This document shows, piece after piece, positions 50,350 to 59,855 of a stretch of 64,000 nucleotides of DNA. This stretch comes from JBMNCQ01 sp049366715. Lineage in GTDB: Bacteria > Bacillota > Peptococcia > Peptococcales > BICA1-8. The number at the start of each line of letters is the position of its first letter. Positions within the stretch are counted from its first letter, which is position 1. The notes below the pieces were generated by a model. It saw only the letters and a list, made by a program, of their open reading frames with translations. It was not told where the DNA came from and made no database searches. Where the stretch lies: contig JBMNCQ010000040.1 of assembly GCA_049366715.1 (NCBI GenBank), positions 1-64,000 on the forward strand. Direction: 5' to 3'. A program made the translations under genes and the position numbers.

Positions 50350-52935
50350 ATGTTAGGCGATACCCCGATGATGATTCAATATCAAAATATAAAAGATCAA
50401 TATCAAGATTGTATTCTCTTTTATCGTTTAGGCGATTTTTATGAAATGTTTGGTGCTGATGCAGAAAAAGCTGCTAAATTACTGGAAATAGCCCTTACAT
50501 CCCGGGAAGCGGGTAAAGGAAAGAGGATACCAATGTGTGGAGTTCCTTTCCACTCGGCCGATAATTATATTGCTAAGTTAATTAATAAAGGATATAAAGT
50601 TGCCATTTGTGAACAGGTTGAAAATCCTAAAGAGGCCAAGGGCATTGTAAAAAGGGATGTCATCAGAATCGTAACACCGGGTACTGTATTGGAAAACACG
50701 ATCTTACGTGATGCCACCAATAATTTCTTAATTGCTTTAACCCACAGTGATGAGACCTTCGGTTTAGCTGCTGTTGATGCTTCAACCGGGGATTTTTATG
50801 CTACGGAAGTTAAAGAAGTTCAGACTCTCCTCAATGAAATTCTGCGTTATAATCCTGTAGAATGCATAATTCCTCAGGATGACCAGGAAATCCAAGCCAT
50901 ACTGTCCGGCATCGAAGGATTGGTTATTTTTCCGTATTTAGACTATGCTTTTAAAAAAGAATATTGTGAGAAATTATTGCTGGACCACTTTCAGATCAAT
51001 TCTCTCAAGAGTTTTGGGTGTGATGAATTTCCCACGGCCCTGCGGGCTGCAGGGGCAGTTATTGATTATATTGTTACAAATCAAAAAACCAAGCCGATTA
51101 ATATCACGAATTTAAATATTTATCACTTAACGGATAAGATGTTTTTAGATTTTGCTACGAAAAGGAATTTAGAATTAATCCAGTCCATACAAGCAGCAGA
51201 AAGAAAAGATTCTCTGCTGGGTGTGATTGATCATACAGTAACTGCTTTTGGGGGAAGGATGCTGAAAAACTGGATTGAACAACCGTTAGTTGATAAAAAC
51301 AAGATTCAAAAGAGATTGGATGGAACGGGAGAATTAGTAAATGATCATACCCAGCGTAAAAAACTCCGCAAGCTTCTCAACCCCATGTATGATCTGGAAA
51401 GAATCACGGCCAGGGTTTCTTTCGGAAGTGCTAATCCCCGTGACCTGCTTTCTTTAAAAAGCTCCATCGGGCTATTGCCGGAAATTATCGGGGTCTTAGC
51501 TAAGGCAGAATGTGCATCCCTTGCTCAGATTAATCGTGAATTGGATAACCTGGAGGATATTTATTTATTGACAAATGAATCCATCATGGAAGAGCCTGCT
51601 ACTTCTTTGCGGGAAGGAAATATCATCCGGGACGGGTTTAATTCAGAAGTGGACAGGCTGAGAATGATTACGCAAAATGCGAAGCAGTGGATCGTAAATT
51701 TAGAGCAAGAGGAAAAGGATAAGACGGGGATAAGGTCTTTAAAAATTGGTTTTAATAAAGTATTTGGTTATTTTATCGAAATTACGAAAAGTAATTTACA
51801 CCTTGTTCCGGAAAGCTATACGAGAAAACAGACTCTGGCCAATGCGGAACGTTATATAACTCCTGAATTAAAAGAATTGGAGGCTCAGGTCCTGGGGGCT
51901 GATGAAAGGTTAAAGGAATTAGAATATCAAATCTTTTGTGAAACCAGGGAAAATATCAAGAAACATATTCCCCGGATTCTCAAAACTTCCAAACTTTTAG
52001 CGGAGTTGGATTGCTTATGTTCCTTAGCGGAAATTGCGGTTTTAGCTAATTTTGTTAAACCGGAGATCGATGACAGCGGGATTTTCAGCATAAGGAAATG
52101 CCGTCATCCAGTTGTTGAAAAAAAACTGGCCGGAAATTGGTTTATCCCCAATGATCTATATTTGGATAATGACCAGCAGAGGTTTTTGATTATTACCGGA
52201 CCAAATATGGCCGGGAAAAGCACATACTGCAGAAGTATTGCTTTAATCAGCATCCTGATGCAGATCGGCAGCTTTGTTCCTGCTGAAAAAGCGGTTCTGC
52301 CCATTGTCGACAGGGTATTTGCCCGGATAGGGGCCAGTGACGATTTGAGCACAGGGCAGAGTACGTTTATGGTTGAAATGAATGAAGTGGCCAACATTGT
52401 CAATAATGCTTCAGAGCGGAGTCTAATTATCCTTGACGAAGTTGGCAGAGGAACCAGTACTTATGACGGCCTTTCCATTGCCTGGTCCTTGACGGAGTTT
52501 ATCAATAGTAAGCTGAAAGCCAAAACTCTTTTTGCCACGCACTATCATGAATTAACTGAACTGGAAAAGCAAGAGTCGGGCATTAAAAATTTTAGCATTG
52601 CCGTGAAAGAGGATAATGACCATATTGTATTTCTCCATAAAATAATTCCCGGCGGAGCTGACAGAAGTTATGGAATTCAAGTTGCCAAGTTGGCCGGTCT
52701 ACCTGAAGAGATCATCATACGAGCGAAAAATATCCTGCATGATTTGGAAAATAATAATTCAGGTAATCATAATCCGGAGGTGTCAAATGATCAAAATAAT
52801 ATTGAGAATACAAAAAAGAGTTGCAGTCCGGAAATAATTAAACGCTTAACAGGTCTTGATCTTTTAAACATAACGCCATTACAGGCGATAAACCTTATCT
52901 ATGAATTGCAAAGTTTAGCTAAGAAAGAGGTCTAG
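50350..52935 (+). CDS. mutS: DNA mismatch repair protein MutS
   Basis: Recognises mismatches and recruits MutL. The 861-residue product has the mismatch-reading FYEMF motif (residues 30-34, within LGDFYEMFGADAEKAA), lever/clamp domains in the middle, the ATPase with Walker A GPNMAGKST (617-625), the ILDEVGRGTSTYDGLSIAW signature, and ATHYHELTEL. The C-terminus has a low-complexity Asn-rich linker and a short dimerisation helix. Translation starts at ATG after GGAGGAG. It is 2 bases from the next gene, which is not mutL. Confidence 0.97.
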   Translation: MLGDTPMMIQYQNIKDQYQDCILFYRLGDFYEMFGADAEKAAKLLEIALTSREAGKGKRIPMCGVPFHSADNYIAKLINKGYKVAICEQVENPKEAKGIVKRDVIRIVTPGTVLENTILRDATNNFLIALTHSDETFGLAAVDASTGDFYATEVKEVQTLLNEILRYNPVECIIPQDDQEIQAILSGIEGLVIFPYLDYAFKKEYCEKLLLDHFQINSLKSFGCDEFPTALRAAGAVIDYIVTNQKTKPINITNLNIYHLTDKMFLDFATKRNLELIQSIQAAERKDSLLGVIDHTVTAFGGRMLKNWIEQPLVDKNKIQKRLDGTGELVNDHTQRKKLRKLLNPMYDLERITARVSFGSANPRDLLSLKSSIGLLPEIIGVLAKAECASLAQINRELDNLEDIYLLTNESIMEEPATSLREGNIIRDGFNSEVDRLRMITQNAKQWIVNLEQEEKDKTGIRSLKIGFNKVFGYFIEITKSNLHLVPESYTRKQTLANAERYITPELKELEAQVLGADERLKELEYQIFCETRENIKKHIPRILKTSKLLAELDCLCSLAEIAVLANFVKPEIDDSGIFSIRKCRHPVVEKKLAGNWFIPNDLYLDNDQQRFLIITGPNMAGKSTYCRSIALISILMQIGSFVPAEKAVLPIVDRVFARIGASDDLSTGQSTFMVEMNEVANIVNNASERSLIILDEVGRGTSTYDGLSIAWSLTEFINSKLKAKTLFATHYHELTELEKQESGIKNFSIAVKEDNDHIVFLHKIIPGGADRSYGIQVAKLAGLPEEIIIRAKNILHDLENNNSGNHNPEVSNDQNNIENTKKSCSPEIIKRLTGLDLLNITPLQAINLIYELQSLAKKEV

Positions 52936-52937
52936 TT

Positions 52938-54617
52938 ATGTTGGATATTGGCATAGATGTCGGAGGAACCTTTACTGACGGCGTGCTGGTGGATGGTACT
53001 AAAGTGTTAAAAAGCTGTAAAGTACCTACCTTGAATAATAACCTGCTGGCAAGTATAGGAGACACGCTGGATAAATTAGTCCATTGTGAGAATAGGGGGG
53101 GGATTGCAAGAGTCGTTGTCAGTACTACTCTGATGACAAATCTTATTTTAGAAGAAAAATATGAAAAGACAGGTTTGCTTTTACTGCCTGGTCCCGGCAT
53201 AAGCTGCCAAGAATATCATTTTCCTTTCCCGTTTGAAACAGTAAGAGGAGCGGTGGATTTTCAAGGCAGGATTGTTGAGGAAACAGATCCTTGCGAAATA
53301 GTTAGCGGGGTCACAAAACTCTTGACCCAGGATATTAAAAATTTAGGTATTATCTGTAAGTTTTCCCCCAGAAATCCTGCTTTAGAACTGCAGGTACAAG
53401 AAATAGTAAAAAAACATTTTTCAGACTTAAAAATTGCCTTGGGCCATGAAGTGACCGGAAATTTAAATTTTGTAAGAAGAGCCATGAGTACAGGATTATT
53501 TTTGGCTACCGGTAAGTTATTCCGGCAATTTATCTTTTCTTTAGAGGAACTGATTCGCGAGAAATCTTTGCAGTGCCCCTTATATATCTTAAAAGCAGAT
53601 GGCGGAATCATTCCTATTGCTCATGCTGATAAATTTTCTGTGGATACGATCTTCTCAGGACCTGCGGCCAGCGCTCTCGGAGCCAAGGCTCTATTCGGGT
53701 TGAATTCATCGGCTGTTGTCCTCGATATGGGAGGTACGACAACAGATCTTAGCCTGATCTTAGACGACCGGCCTCTCTATGCGTCTAAGGGAGTAAAAAT
53801 AGCTGATAATTATACCCATATCCGCTCTTTAGCTGTTCATTCCATTCCTTTAGGAGGCGATACCAGCATCAGGATAAATGAGTCCCGGCAACCGGTAATT
53901 TCTTTTCGCAGGGATGGCCTGCCTGTTTGCTTAGGCGGGGAGGTACCGACAATTACAGATTGTATGCGGGTCTTAGAATTAACTGACCTTGGTGATAAAG
54001 AACCGGCTCTTCATGCTTTGCAGGAATATGGAGAGAAAATCAATAAGAATACGGATTGTTTAGCAGGGGAAGTTTTGGATCAAGTGTTAAGCATTATCAG
54101 CGCAACGATAGAAAAAATACTGCATGACTGGCAGGAGGAACCCGCTTATCGAATATGGCAGTTAATGAATAAAAAAGAACTTAAACCCGGAACACTGATC
54201 TGTTTAGGAGGTCCTGCAGCTGTAATCGGTAATTTGTTTAAGCAGAAGACCGGTTTTAAAATCCGCTCGAATTCATTATGTACGGTAGCAAATGCAATTG
54301 GTACTGCTTTAGCCTTGCCTACCTTTGCAGAACTGGTCCGTTTTAATACCCATAAAGGCGAGATTTCATCCAGCTGGGGTTTTTTCCGCCAGGAAGCTAA
54401 AATTAAAGGAAATAAACAATCTCAAGAGGTGATTCGCCAAGAGGCAGTAAGTATCTTCCAAAAATACCTGCGGGATCATGACATGATCTCTGAACCAGAG
54501 GTAATTAGCCATGAAGTATTTAATATGGTGCGGAATTGGGATACCACCGGCCAAATACATGAGGTATTATTGTCAATTCCCTCCGGGATAAAAAGTTTCG
54601 TTGAGCATAAGGAGTGA
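52938..54617 (+). CDS. Hydantoinase/oxoprolinase-family protein
   Basis: An acetate-kinase-fold protein of the HyuA/oxoprolinase A family, of 559 residues, shorter than typical HyuA subunits (about 680-700). The N-terminal ATP loop is DIGIDVGGTFTDGVLVDG; the central FSGPAASALGAKALF and VVLDMGGTTTDLSLIL are the second phosphate loop; LICLGGPAAVI lies near the C-terminus. No HyuB partner is encoded nearby. It begins 2 bases after mutS and is followed by a deacetylase-like gene, both upstream of mutL. The substrate is unknown; known members hydrolyse cyclic amides with ATP or activate ketones by phosphorylation. Confidence 0.88.
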   Translation: MLDIGIDVGGTFTDGVLVDGTKVLKSCKVPTLNNNLLASIGDTLDKLVHCENRGGIARVVVSTTLMTNLILEEKYEKTGLLLLPGPGISCQEYHFPFPFETVRGAVDFQGRIVEETDPCEIVSGVTKLLTQDIKNLGIICKFSPRNPALELQVQEIVKKHFSDLKIALGHEVTGNLNFVRRAMSTGLFLATGKLFRQFIFSLEELIREKSLQCPLYILKADGGIIPIAHADKFSVDTIFSGPAASALGAKALFGLNSSAVVLDMGGTTTDLSLILDDRPLYASKGVKIADNYTHIRSLAVHSIPLGGDTSIRINESRQPVISFRRDGLPVCLGGEVPTITDCMRVLELTDLGDKEPALHALQEYGEKINKNTDCLAGEVLDQVLSIISATIEKILHDWQEEPAYRIWQLMNKKELKPGTLICLGGPAAVIGNLFKQKTGFKIRSNSLCTVANAIGTALALPTFAELVRFNTHKGEISSSWGFFRQEAKIKGNKQSQEVIRQEAVSIFQKYLRDHDMISEPEVISHEVFNMVRNWDTTGQIHEVLLSIPSGIKSFVEHKE

Positions 54618-54621
54618 GAAT

Positions 54622-55959
54622 ATGAACTCTAAAACAGGGCTTGTCTTTTTCCCTGCTTTTGATTGGGCAATTTCCCCTACCCATCCTGAAAGAGAAGAAA
54701 GATTACTTTATACCAGGGACCAAATTATCGAAGAGGGAATACTTGATTTCCCTGATATTCTGGAATATAAAGCTAAGCTGGCTGCGAAAAGTGATATTCA
54801 AAGGGTTCATTTTTGTTTACCATCCTATGAAAATATTATCAGTGAAGCCCATTTAATTGCCGCCGGTTCAGCTATGGCTCTCGGTGATGCCTGGCACAAC
54901 AAAGAGATTAAAAATGGTTTTGCTTTAGTCCGCCCGCCGGGGCATCATGCCATGCACATTACTTATGGAAACAGGGGTTTTTGTAATATAAATAATGAAG
55001 CAATCTTAATTGAATATCTGCGGAAAAAATACGGCTACCGGAAAATAGCTGTTATTGATACCGACGTTCATCATGGTGACGGAACCCAGGATATATTTTA
55101 TCATGATCCCGATGTGTTGTTTATCTCCCTGCATCAAGACGGCCGAACTCTTTTTCCCGGTACGGGTTTTACTGATGAACTGGGAGGACCTAATGCTTAT
55201 GGAATGACCATAAATCTTCCTTTATTACCGGGCTCGGGAGATCAAAGTATTTTGCTGATTATGAAGGAATTAATTCTTCCTATTCTGCGGGATTTCTCGC
55301 CGGAGATCATTATTAATTCAGCCGGACAGGATAATCATTTTACCGACCCGCTGGCTAATATGAATGTGACGGCTCAGGGTTATGCGCAATTAACTGATCT
55401 TTTACAGCCGGATATCTTAGTTTTGGAAGGGGGATATGCTGTGGAAACGGCTTTACCCTATGTTAATCTGGCGATTATCCTGGCCTTGGCAGAAAAAGAT
55501 TTCACTCATGTCATCGAACCGCGGAAATATTTAAGAAGAGGCGAAGAGAGCAGTCAAGTACTCGAATATACGAAGGCCTTAATTGAAAACACGGGAAATA
55601 TTTGGACAAAGCGCTACGATGTGGACAGGGAAAAGATTTTTGACCAGGGGCCTTACTCTATCCGTCATAAACAAATTTTTTACGATACGGATTTTTTTAC
55701 GGAAGAACAACAAGAAACAGTTAAGAAATGTGATTCATGCGGCGGATATCTAAAAAATATTACCTATCTTAAAGCCGGGAGAAATAAGGTTAAATCATTG
55801 TGTATCTCAGTTCCGCTATATTCCTGCCTTCATTGCCAGAATGAAGGCGAAGCTCTATTTTACAGCCAATTAAATAATCCTGATTTTACACGGGTTTTTC
55901 TTCAGCATAAACCCCGGAATTTATATTTAGGCAAGGATGATTTAAATGGGAAAAATTAA
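54622..55959 (+). CDS. Histone-deacetylase-like amidohydrolase with zinc-ribbon tail
   Basis: Zinc-dependent amidohydrolase of the histone deacetylase/acetylpolyamine amidohydrolase/AcuC superfamily, 445 residues. RPPGHHAMH (tandem catalytic histidines), FCNINNEAI, DTDVHHGDGTQDIF (zinc ligands Asp and His), AGQDNHFTDPL (third zinc ligand) and EGGYAVE (transition-state Tyr) are all present, so it should be active. Unusually, a C-terminal region of about 130 residues carries CDSCGGYL and CLHCQNEG, two CxxC pairs that look like a zinc ribbon. AAGGAG lies before the ATG at 54622. It overlaps mutL by 14 bases. Confidence 0.88.
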   Translation: MNSKTGLVFFPAFDWAISPTHPEREERLLYTRDQIIEEGILDFPDILEYKAKLAAKSDIQRVHFCLPSYENIISEAHLIAAGSAMALGDAWHNKEIKNGFALVRPPGHHAMHITYGNRGFCNINNEAILIEYLRKKYGYRKIAVIDTDVHHGDGTQDIFYHDPDVLFISLHQDGRTLFPGTGFTDELGGPNAYGMTINLPLLPGSGDQSILLIMKELILPILRDFSPEIIINSAGQDNHFTDPLANMNVTAQGYAQLTDLLQPDILVLEGGYAVETALPYVNLAIILALAEKDFTHVIEPRKYLRRGEESSQVLEYTKALIENTGNIWTKRYDVDREKIFDQGPYSIRHKQIFYDTDFFTEEQQETVKKCDSCGGYLKNITYLKAGRNKVKSLCISVPLYSCLHCQNEGEALFYSQLNNPDFTRVFLQHKPRNLYLGKDDLNGKN

Positions 55960-57790
55960 AGTATTGGATATCTATACAGCGAATAAAATTGCCGCAGGTG
56001 AAATAATTGAGCGGCCGGTTTCAGTTGTCAAAGAACTCCTGGAAAATTCCCTTGATGCCGATGCTGATTATGTAGAAATTGAAATTAAAGACGGCGGTTT
56101 GAATCTGATCAGGGTGAGTGATAATGGTCACGGTATGGATGAAGAGGATGGGGAAATTGCCTTTGAACGTCATGCAACCAGTAAAATACACTCCTTAAAC
56201 GATTTGCATTCTCTCGTTACTTTTGGTTTTCGCGGAGAAGCACTGCCCAGTATTGCTGCGGTATCTCAATTGGTTATGAATACCTATGACGGGGTTTCTG
56301 AAACTGGAATTCGTTTGAAATTAGTCGGGGGCAAAATACAAAGCAAAGAACCCCTAGGCATTACCCAGGGGACATCCGTTGAAGTCTGGAATTTATTTTT
56401 TAATACACCTGCCAGGAGGAAATTCATAAAAAATCACAGCTATGAAAGCGGCCTTATTACCGAATTAGTAACGAAATACTCTCTTGGACATCCTGGCATT
56501 AGGTTTAAATTAATCAAGGATGGGGAAATAATCTATGATACTGCCGGAAACGAGTCGGTTATAAGCAGGCTGAGTAATATTTATGGTGAAGAGTTGGGTA
56601 GCAATTTTATCCATATTGAGAAACAGGAGCTTATGCCTAAGATATTTGTGGAGGGCTGGCTGGCCCGGCCAAAGTACACCAGAAATACCAAGAGCCAGCA
56701 AACATTTTTTATTAACGGAAGGTTAGTAAAGAGCAGTGAGTTAAACCAGGTCCTGGAGCAATCTTACTATACTTTATTGTCTAAAGGCAGGTTTGCCATC
56801 GGTTTGATCAACCTTAAAATTCCGGGTATTGAACTGGATGTAAATATTCATCCTGCGAAGCTGCAGGTTAAGATTAATAATTATGAAAAGATTATAAATT
56901 TATTAACGGATATATTTAAAACCGGCTTATGGAATACTGATGTTATTGACAAAAAGAAAGGTACGATCACTTATGCGGATATAAAGCCTCAAGATGAATT
57001 GACAGCAAGGGTTAATGAAATCAAAAATGAACCTGTATATTTTCAGGACAGCTTTTCTTTAAGGGAGGAAATCCCTCAAAAAATTCCTCAAAACAGTTCG
57101 GAAATTATTTCTTTCCAAACAAATAATAAGGAAGAGCATAAAGAAATCCCCAGTCCGGTGATCATAAAAGAAAAACAAGCTGAGTGCGTAAAAGCAAATA
57201 GTTTTAATTTTTATCCCCTGGGTCAGTTAAACAATAGTTTTATCTTAGCCCAGGATAAGCGGGGACTTTACATAATTGATCAGCATACCTGTCATGAACG
57301 GATTTTATATGAAAAATTTATGGCTCAGGAAGAAAGCAAAGAAGTTGTCAGTGAAAGTCTGCTGGTTCCTGTTTCCCTTGTTTTATCCGGGTCTCAAGAA
57401 GGCGTTCTCCTCAAAAACATCTTGGTTTTGAACAGCTTGGGGTTTATTATTGAAAGCTTTGGTCCCAGAACTTATATCTTGAGGAATAAGCCTGTAGGAT
57501 TAAATATTGATAATATTGAGGAGTTTTTCTTAGATTTGCTGGAGGACCTCGGTAATAACACAAATGTTTCAGCTGCGAAAATAAAGGAAACGATTATTAT
57601 CATGTCTTCTTGTAAAGGGGCTGTTAAGGCCAAGCAAAAATTATCCTTGGAGGAAATGAATTATTTAATTGCTGAATTAAATAAAGTAAAAAATCCCCAC
57701 TCCTGCCCTCATGGCAGACCAATCATTCATCATTTATCGATGGAAGAGTTATACAGGATATTCAAAAGAGGTGAATACCGGGGTGATTGA
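55946..57790 (+). CDS. mutL: DNA mismatch repair protein MutL
   Basis: GHKL ATPase and, in non-enterobacterial forms, nicking endonuclease. The 614-residue product has IAAGEIIERPVSVVKELLENSLDA, DNGHGMDEED, TFGFRGEALPSIAAVS, then a linker (about residues 345-420) and the C-terminal nuclease domain with DQHTCHERILYE. The usual motif is DQHAxxERxxYE; here Thr replaces Ala, which should not affect metal binding. The SSCKGAVKA and CPHGRP segments supply further metal ligands, so nicking activity is expected. It overlaps both neighbours. Confidence 0.96.
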   Translation: MGKIKVLDIYTANKIAAGEIIERPVSVVKELLENSLDADADYVEIEIKDGGLNLIRVSDNGHGMDEEDGEIAFERHATSKIHSLNDLHSLVTFGFRGEALPSIAAVSQLVMNTYDGVSETGIRLKLVGGKIQSKEPLGITQGTSVEVWNLFFNTPARRKFIKNHSYESGLITELVTKYSLGHPGIRFKLIKDGEIIYDTAGNESVISRLSNIYGEELGSNFIHIEKQELMPKIFVEGWLARPKYTRNTKSQQTFFINGRLVKSSELNQVLEQSYYTLLSKGRFAIGLINLKIPGIELDVNIHPAKLQVKINNYEKIINLLTDIFKTGLWNTDVIDKKKGTITYADIKPQDELTARVNEIKNEPVYFQDSFSLREEIPQKIPQNSSEIISFQTNNKEEHKEIPSPVIIKEKQAECVKANSFNFYPLGQLNNSFILAQDKRGLYIIDQHTCHERILYEKFMAQEESKEVVSESLLVPVSLVLSGSQEGVLLKNILVLNSLGFIIESFGPRTYILRNKPVGLNIDNIEEFFLDLLEDLGNNTNVSAAKIKETIIIMSSCKGAVKAKQKLSLEEMNYLIAELNKVKNPHSCPHGRPIIHHLSMEELYRIFKRGEYRGD

Positions 57791-58562
57791 CTTAAGCAGG
57801 GTAGCTGTCACGACATCTCAATCCCGTGAGCACTTGGAACGATTAGCCCGGCAAATTAGTAATGAAATCAATATTCAATATCTGCCTAGAAACGGCAGCA
57901 GTACCGTCAAGTTGAAAAAGATCTTTAATTTAGACCATTTAATTGTTGTACGGGAAGATAAAATAATGGTGGATAACGTATTTTTCTTTCATCCCGGTAT
58001 GGCGGTGGCCAGGCTCAAGATGCTCAAAGCAGGTGAGTCCGATCCTATGATTGATGCGATGGGCCTGGAACAAGGAGATAGTATTTTAGACTGTACTTTA
58101 GGTCTGGCTAATGATGCAATCGTTGCAAGTTACAGCGTTGGTGATATAGGGAAGGTTGTAGGCTTAGAGAGCAGTCCTATTATCTATGCGATTACAAAAT
58201 GGGGTTTAAAATCCTATAGTCAGGGCAGCAAAGATTGTCGGCAAGCCATGAAAAATATCACAGTTATTCATGACCGTTATCAAGATTATCTCTTTAAGAT
58301 CAATAACGTCAAATATGATATCGTATATTTTGATCCTATGTTTATTAATCCTTATCTTAAATCATCCGGCATAGAGGGGTTAAGGGCCTATGCCGATTAT
58401 TTTCAATTAAATGAAAAAGTTATTATACAAGCTTTAAAAATTATTCGCAAAAGAATCGTGATCAAAGATCGCAAGGACAGTGACTTTTTAAAGCGGCTAA
58501 ATGTTGATGAGATCGTCGGGGGAAAATATAGTTCCATAAAATATGGTATTTTTTATAAATAA
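57783..58562 (+). CDS. Class I SAM-dependent methyltransferase, target unknown
   Basis: A 259-residue protein with a Rossmann methyltransferase core: DSILDCTLGLANDAIVASY is the SAM-binding loop, KVVGLESSPIIYAI the acidic second strand, and DIVYFDPMF (FDPMF resembling the DPPY/DPPF catalytic loop of N-methyltransferases) the fourth strand. The N-terminal 90 residues are less typical. The GTG at 57783 is 9 bases after AGAGGTG and overlaps mutL by 8 bases. Position between mutL and miaA suggests a nucleic-acid substrate, but nothing fixes the target. Confidence 0.83.
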   Translation: MIDLSRVAVTTSQSREHLERLARQISNEINIQYLPRNGSSTVKLKKIFNLDHLIVVREDKIMVDNVFFFHPGMAVARLKMLKAGESDPMIDAMGLEQGDSILDCTLGLANDAIVASYSVGDIGKVVGLESSPIIYAITKWGLKSYSQGSKDCRQAMKNITVIHDRYQDYLFKINNVKYDIVYFDPMFINPYLKSSGIEGLRAYADYFQLNEKVIIQALKIIRKRIVIKDRKDSDFLKRLNVDEIVGGKYSSIKYGIFYK

Positions 58563-58607
58563 ATATATATTTTTGGGAATAATATCTAATGATTAGAAAG
58601 GATGAGT

Positions 58608-59567
58608 ATGGTGTCACAGCATCCTCTCTTCATTCTTGTTGGCCCTACAGGTGTTGGCAAAACGGAGATTAGTATAGATATTGCCAAAAGGATTAATGGA
58701 GAAATTATTTCCGGGGATTCAATGCAGGTTTATAAATATTTAGATATTGGTACAGCTAAAATAAAACCTGAGGAAACTCAGGGCATAAACCATCATTTAA
58801 TTAATATCAAAGAACCTACGGAAAGTTATAGTGCCGCTGAGTTCAAAAAAAACTGTACAGCAATTATTAGTGATATCAGAAGTAAAGGTAAATTGCCAAT
58901 GATTGTGGGGGGAACAGGTTTATACATCAACTCAGTTATTAATGATTACAATTTTATTGAGAATACTGAGGCAGACTATGTACGGAAACAATTGCGGGAA
59001 ATTGTAGAAGCAAAAGGAATCGTCCCTTTAATTGAAGAATTGAAAATAGTCGATCCCCGTAGTGCAAAAAAATTTCATGCTAATGACTCCAGGAGGATTA
59101 TAAGAGCGTTAGAAGTATGCTATACTACAGGAAAGCCGATTTCTTCTTTGCATAATACTGCTGAAAGTGAGAATTCTGCTAAATATAATTTTTTACTAGT
59201 TGGTCTAAAACGGGAGCGGGAAATTTTGTATGAAAGAATTAATAATAGAGTAGATGAGATGCTGCGCGAAGGATGGATTAGAGAAGTAACAGACTTACTA
59301 AAAAGCGGTATTCCGCGGTCTGCGCCGGCATTACAAGGGTTGGGATATAAGCAGTTAATTATGTACATAAACGGGGAACTCACATTAGAGAAGGCAGTAG
59401 AATTAATTAAAAGAGATACGAGACATTTTGCTAAACGTCAGTTAACGTGGTTTAAAAAAGATAAAAGAATATCCTGGATAAATCTGGATAATATAGAAAA
59501 AAAGACAGCTGTTAACGAAATAATCCAAATGATTGGCAGGAGTATCAAATACAATGTTGAAATTTAA
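58608..59567 (+). CDS. miaA: tRNA dimethylallyltransferase
   Basis: Transfers a dimethylallyl group to A37 of tRNAs reading UNN codons; MiaB (48540) then adds the methylthio group. The 319-residue protein has the P-loop LVGPTGVGKTEISI, the DSMQVYKYLDIGTAK block, IVGGTGLYINSVI, and the zinc-free core ending KRDTRHFAKRQLTWFKKD. AAAGGA at 58597-58602 favours the ATG at 58608 (or GTG 58611) over the ATG at 58602. hfq follows after 32 bases, a gene pair conserved in many bacteria. Confidence 0.95.
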   Translation: MVSQHPLFILVGPTGVGKTEISIDIAKRINGEIISGDSMQVYKYLDIGTAKIKPEETQGINHHLINIKEPTESYSAAEFKKNCTAIISDIRSKGKLPMIVGGTGLYINSVINDYNFIENTEADYVRKQLREIVEAKGIVPLIEELKIVDPRSAKKFHANDSRRIIRALEVCYTTGKPISSLHNTAESENSAKYNFLLVGLKREREILYERINNRVDEMLREGWIREVTDLLKSGIPRSAPALQGLGYKQLIMYINGELTLEKAVELIKRDTRHFAKRQLTWFKKDKRISWINLDNIEKKTAVNEIIQMIGRSIKYNVEI

Positions 59568-59599
59568 TAAATACAAAATTTAGAGAGCGGAGGGAAAAC

Positions 59600-59839
59600 A
59601 TGACGAAACAACAAATTAATCTTCAAGATGCTTTTCTTAATCAAGTCCGAAAGGAAAATGTTCCTGTAACTATTTTTTTAGTAAACGGATTTCAACTAAA
59701 AGGTTCTGTTAGAGGATTTGATAATTTTACTGTAATTCTTGAAGTGGAAGGTAAACAGCAAATGGTATATAAACATGCAATTTCTACAATAGCACCGGCT
59801 AAAAATATTATATTAGCAAGTGAACCCAAGACCCTCTAG
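59600..59839 (+). CDS. hfq: RNA chaperone Hfq
   Basis: Hexameric Sm-like RNA chaperone that binds small RNAs and mRNAs. The 79-residue protein has NLQDAFLNQVRKENVPVTIFLVNG, the Sm1 motif region QLKGSVRGFDNFTVILE and the Sm2 motif YKHAISTI; most homologues have KHS or KHA at this site. GAGCGGAGGG precedes the ATG. A terminator overlaps the stop codon. Confidence 0.97.
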   Translation: MTKQQINLQDAFLNQVRKENVPVTIFLVNGFQLKGSVRGFDNFTVILEVEGKQQMVYKHAISTIAPAKNIILASEPKTL

Positions 59840-59855
59840 GGGTCTTGGGTTTTTA
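59823..59855 (+). terminator. Terminator of hfq, overlapping both convergent genes
   Basis: AACCCAAGACCC, TCTAG and GGGTCTTGGGTT form a perfect 12-bp stem followed by TTT. It includes the last codons of hfq and the end of the reverse-strand CapA-like gene. Confidence 0.85.
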
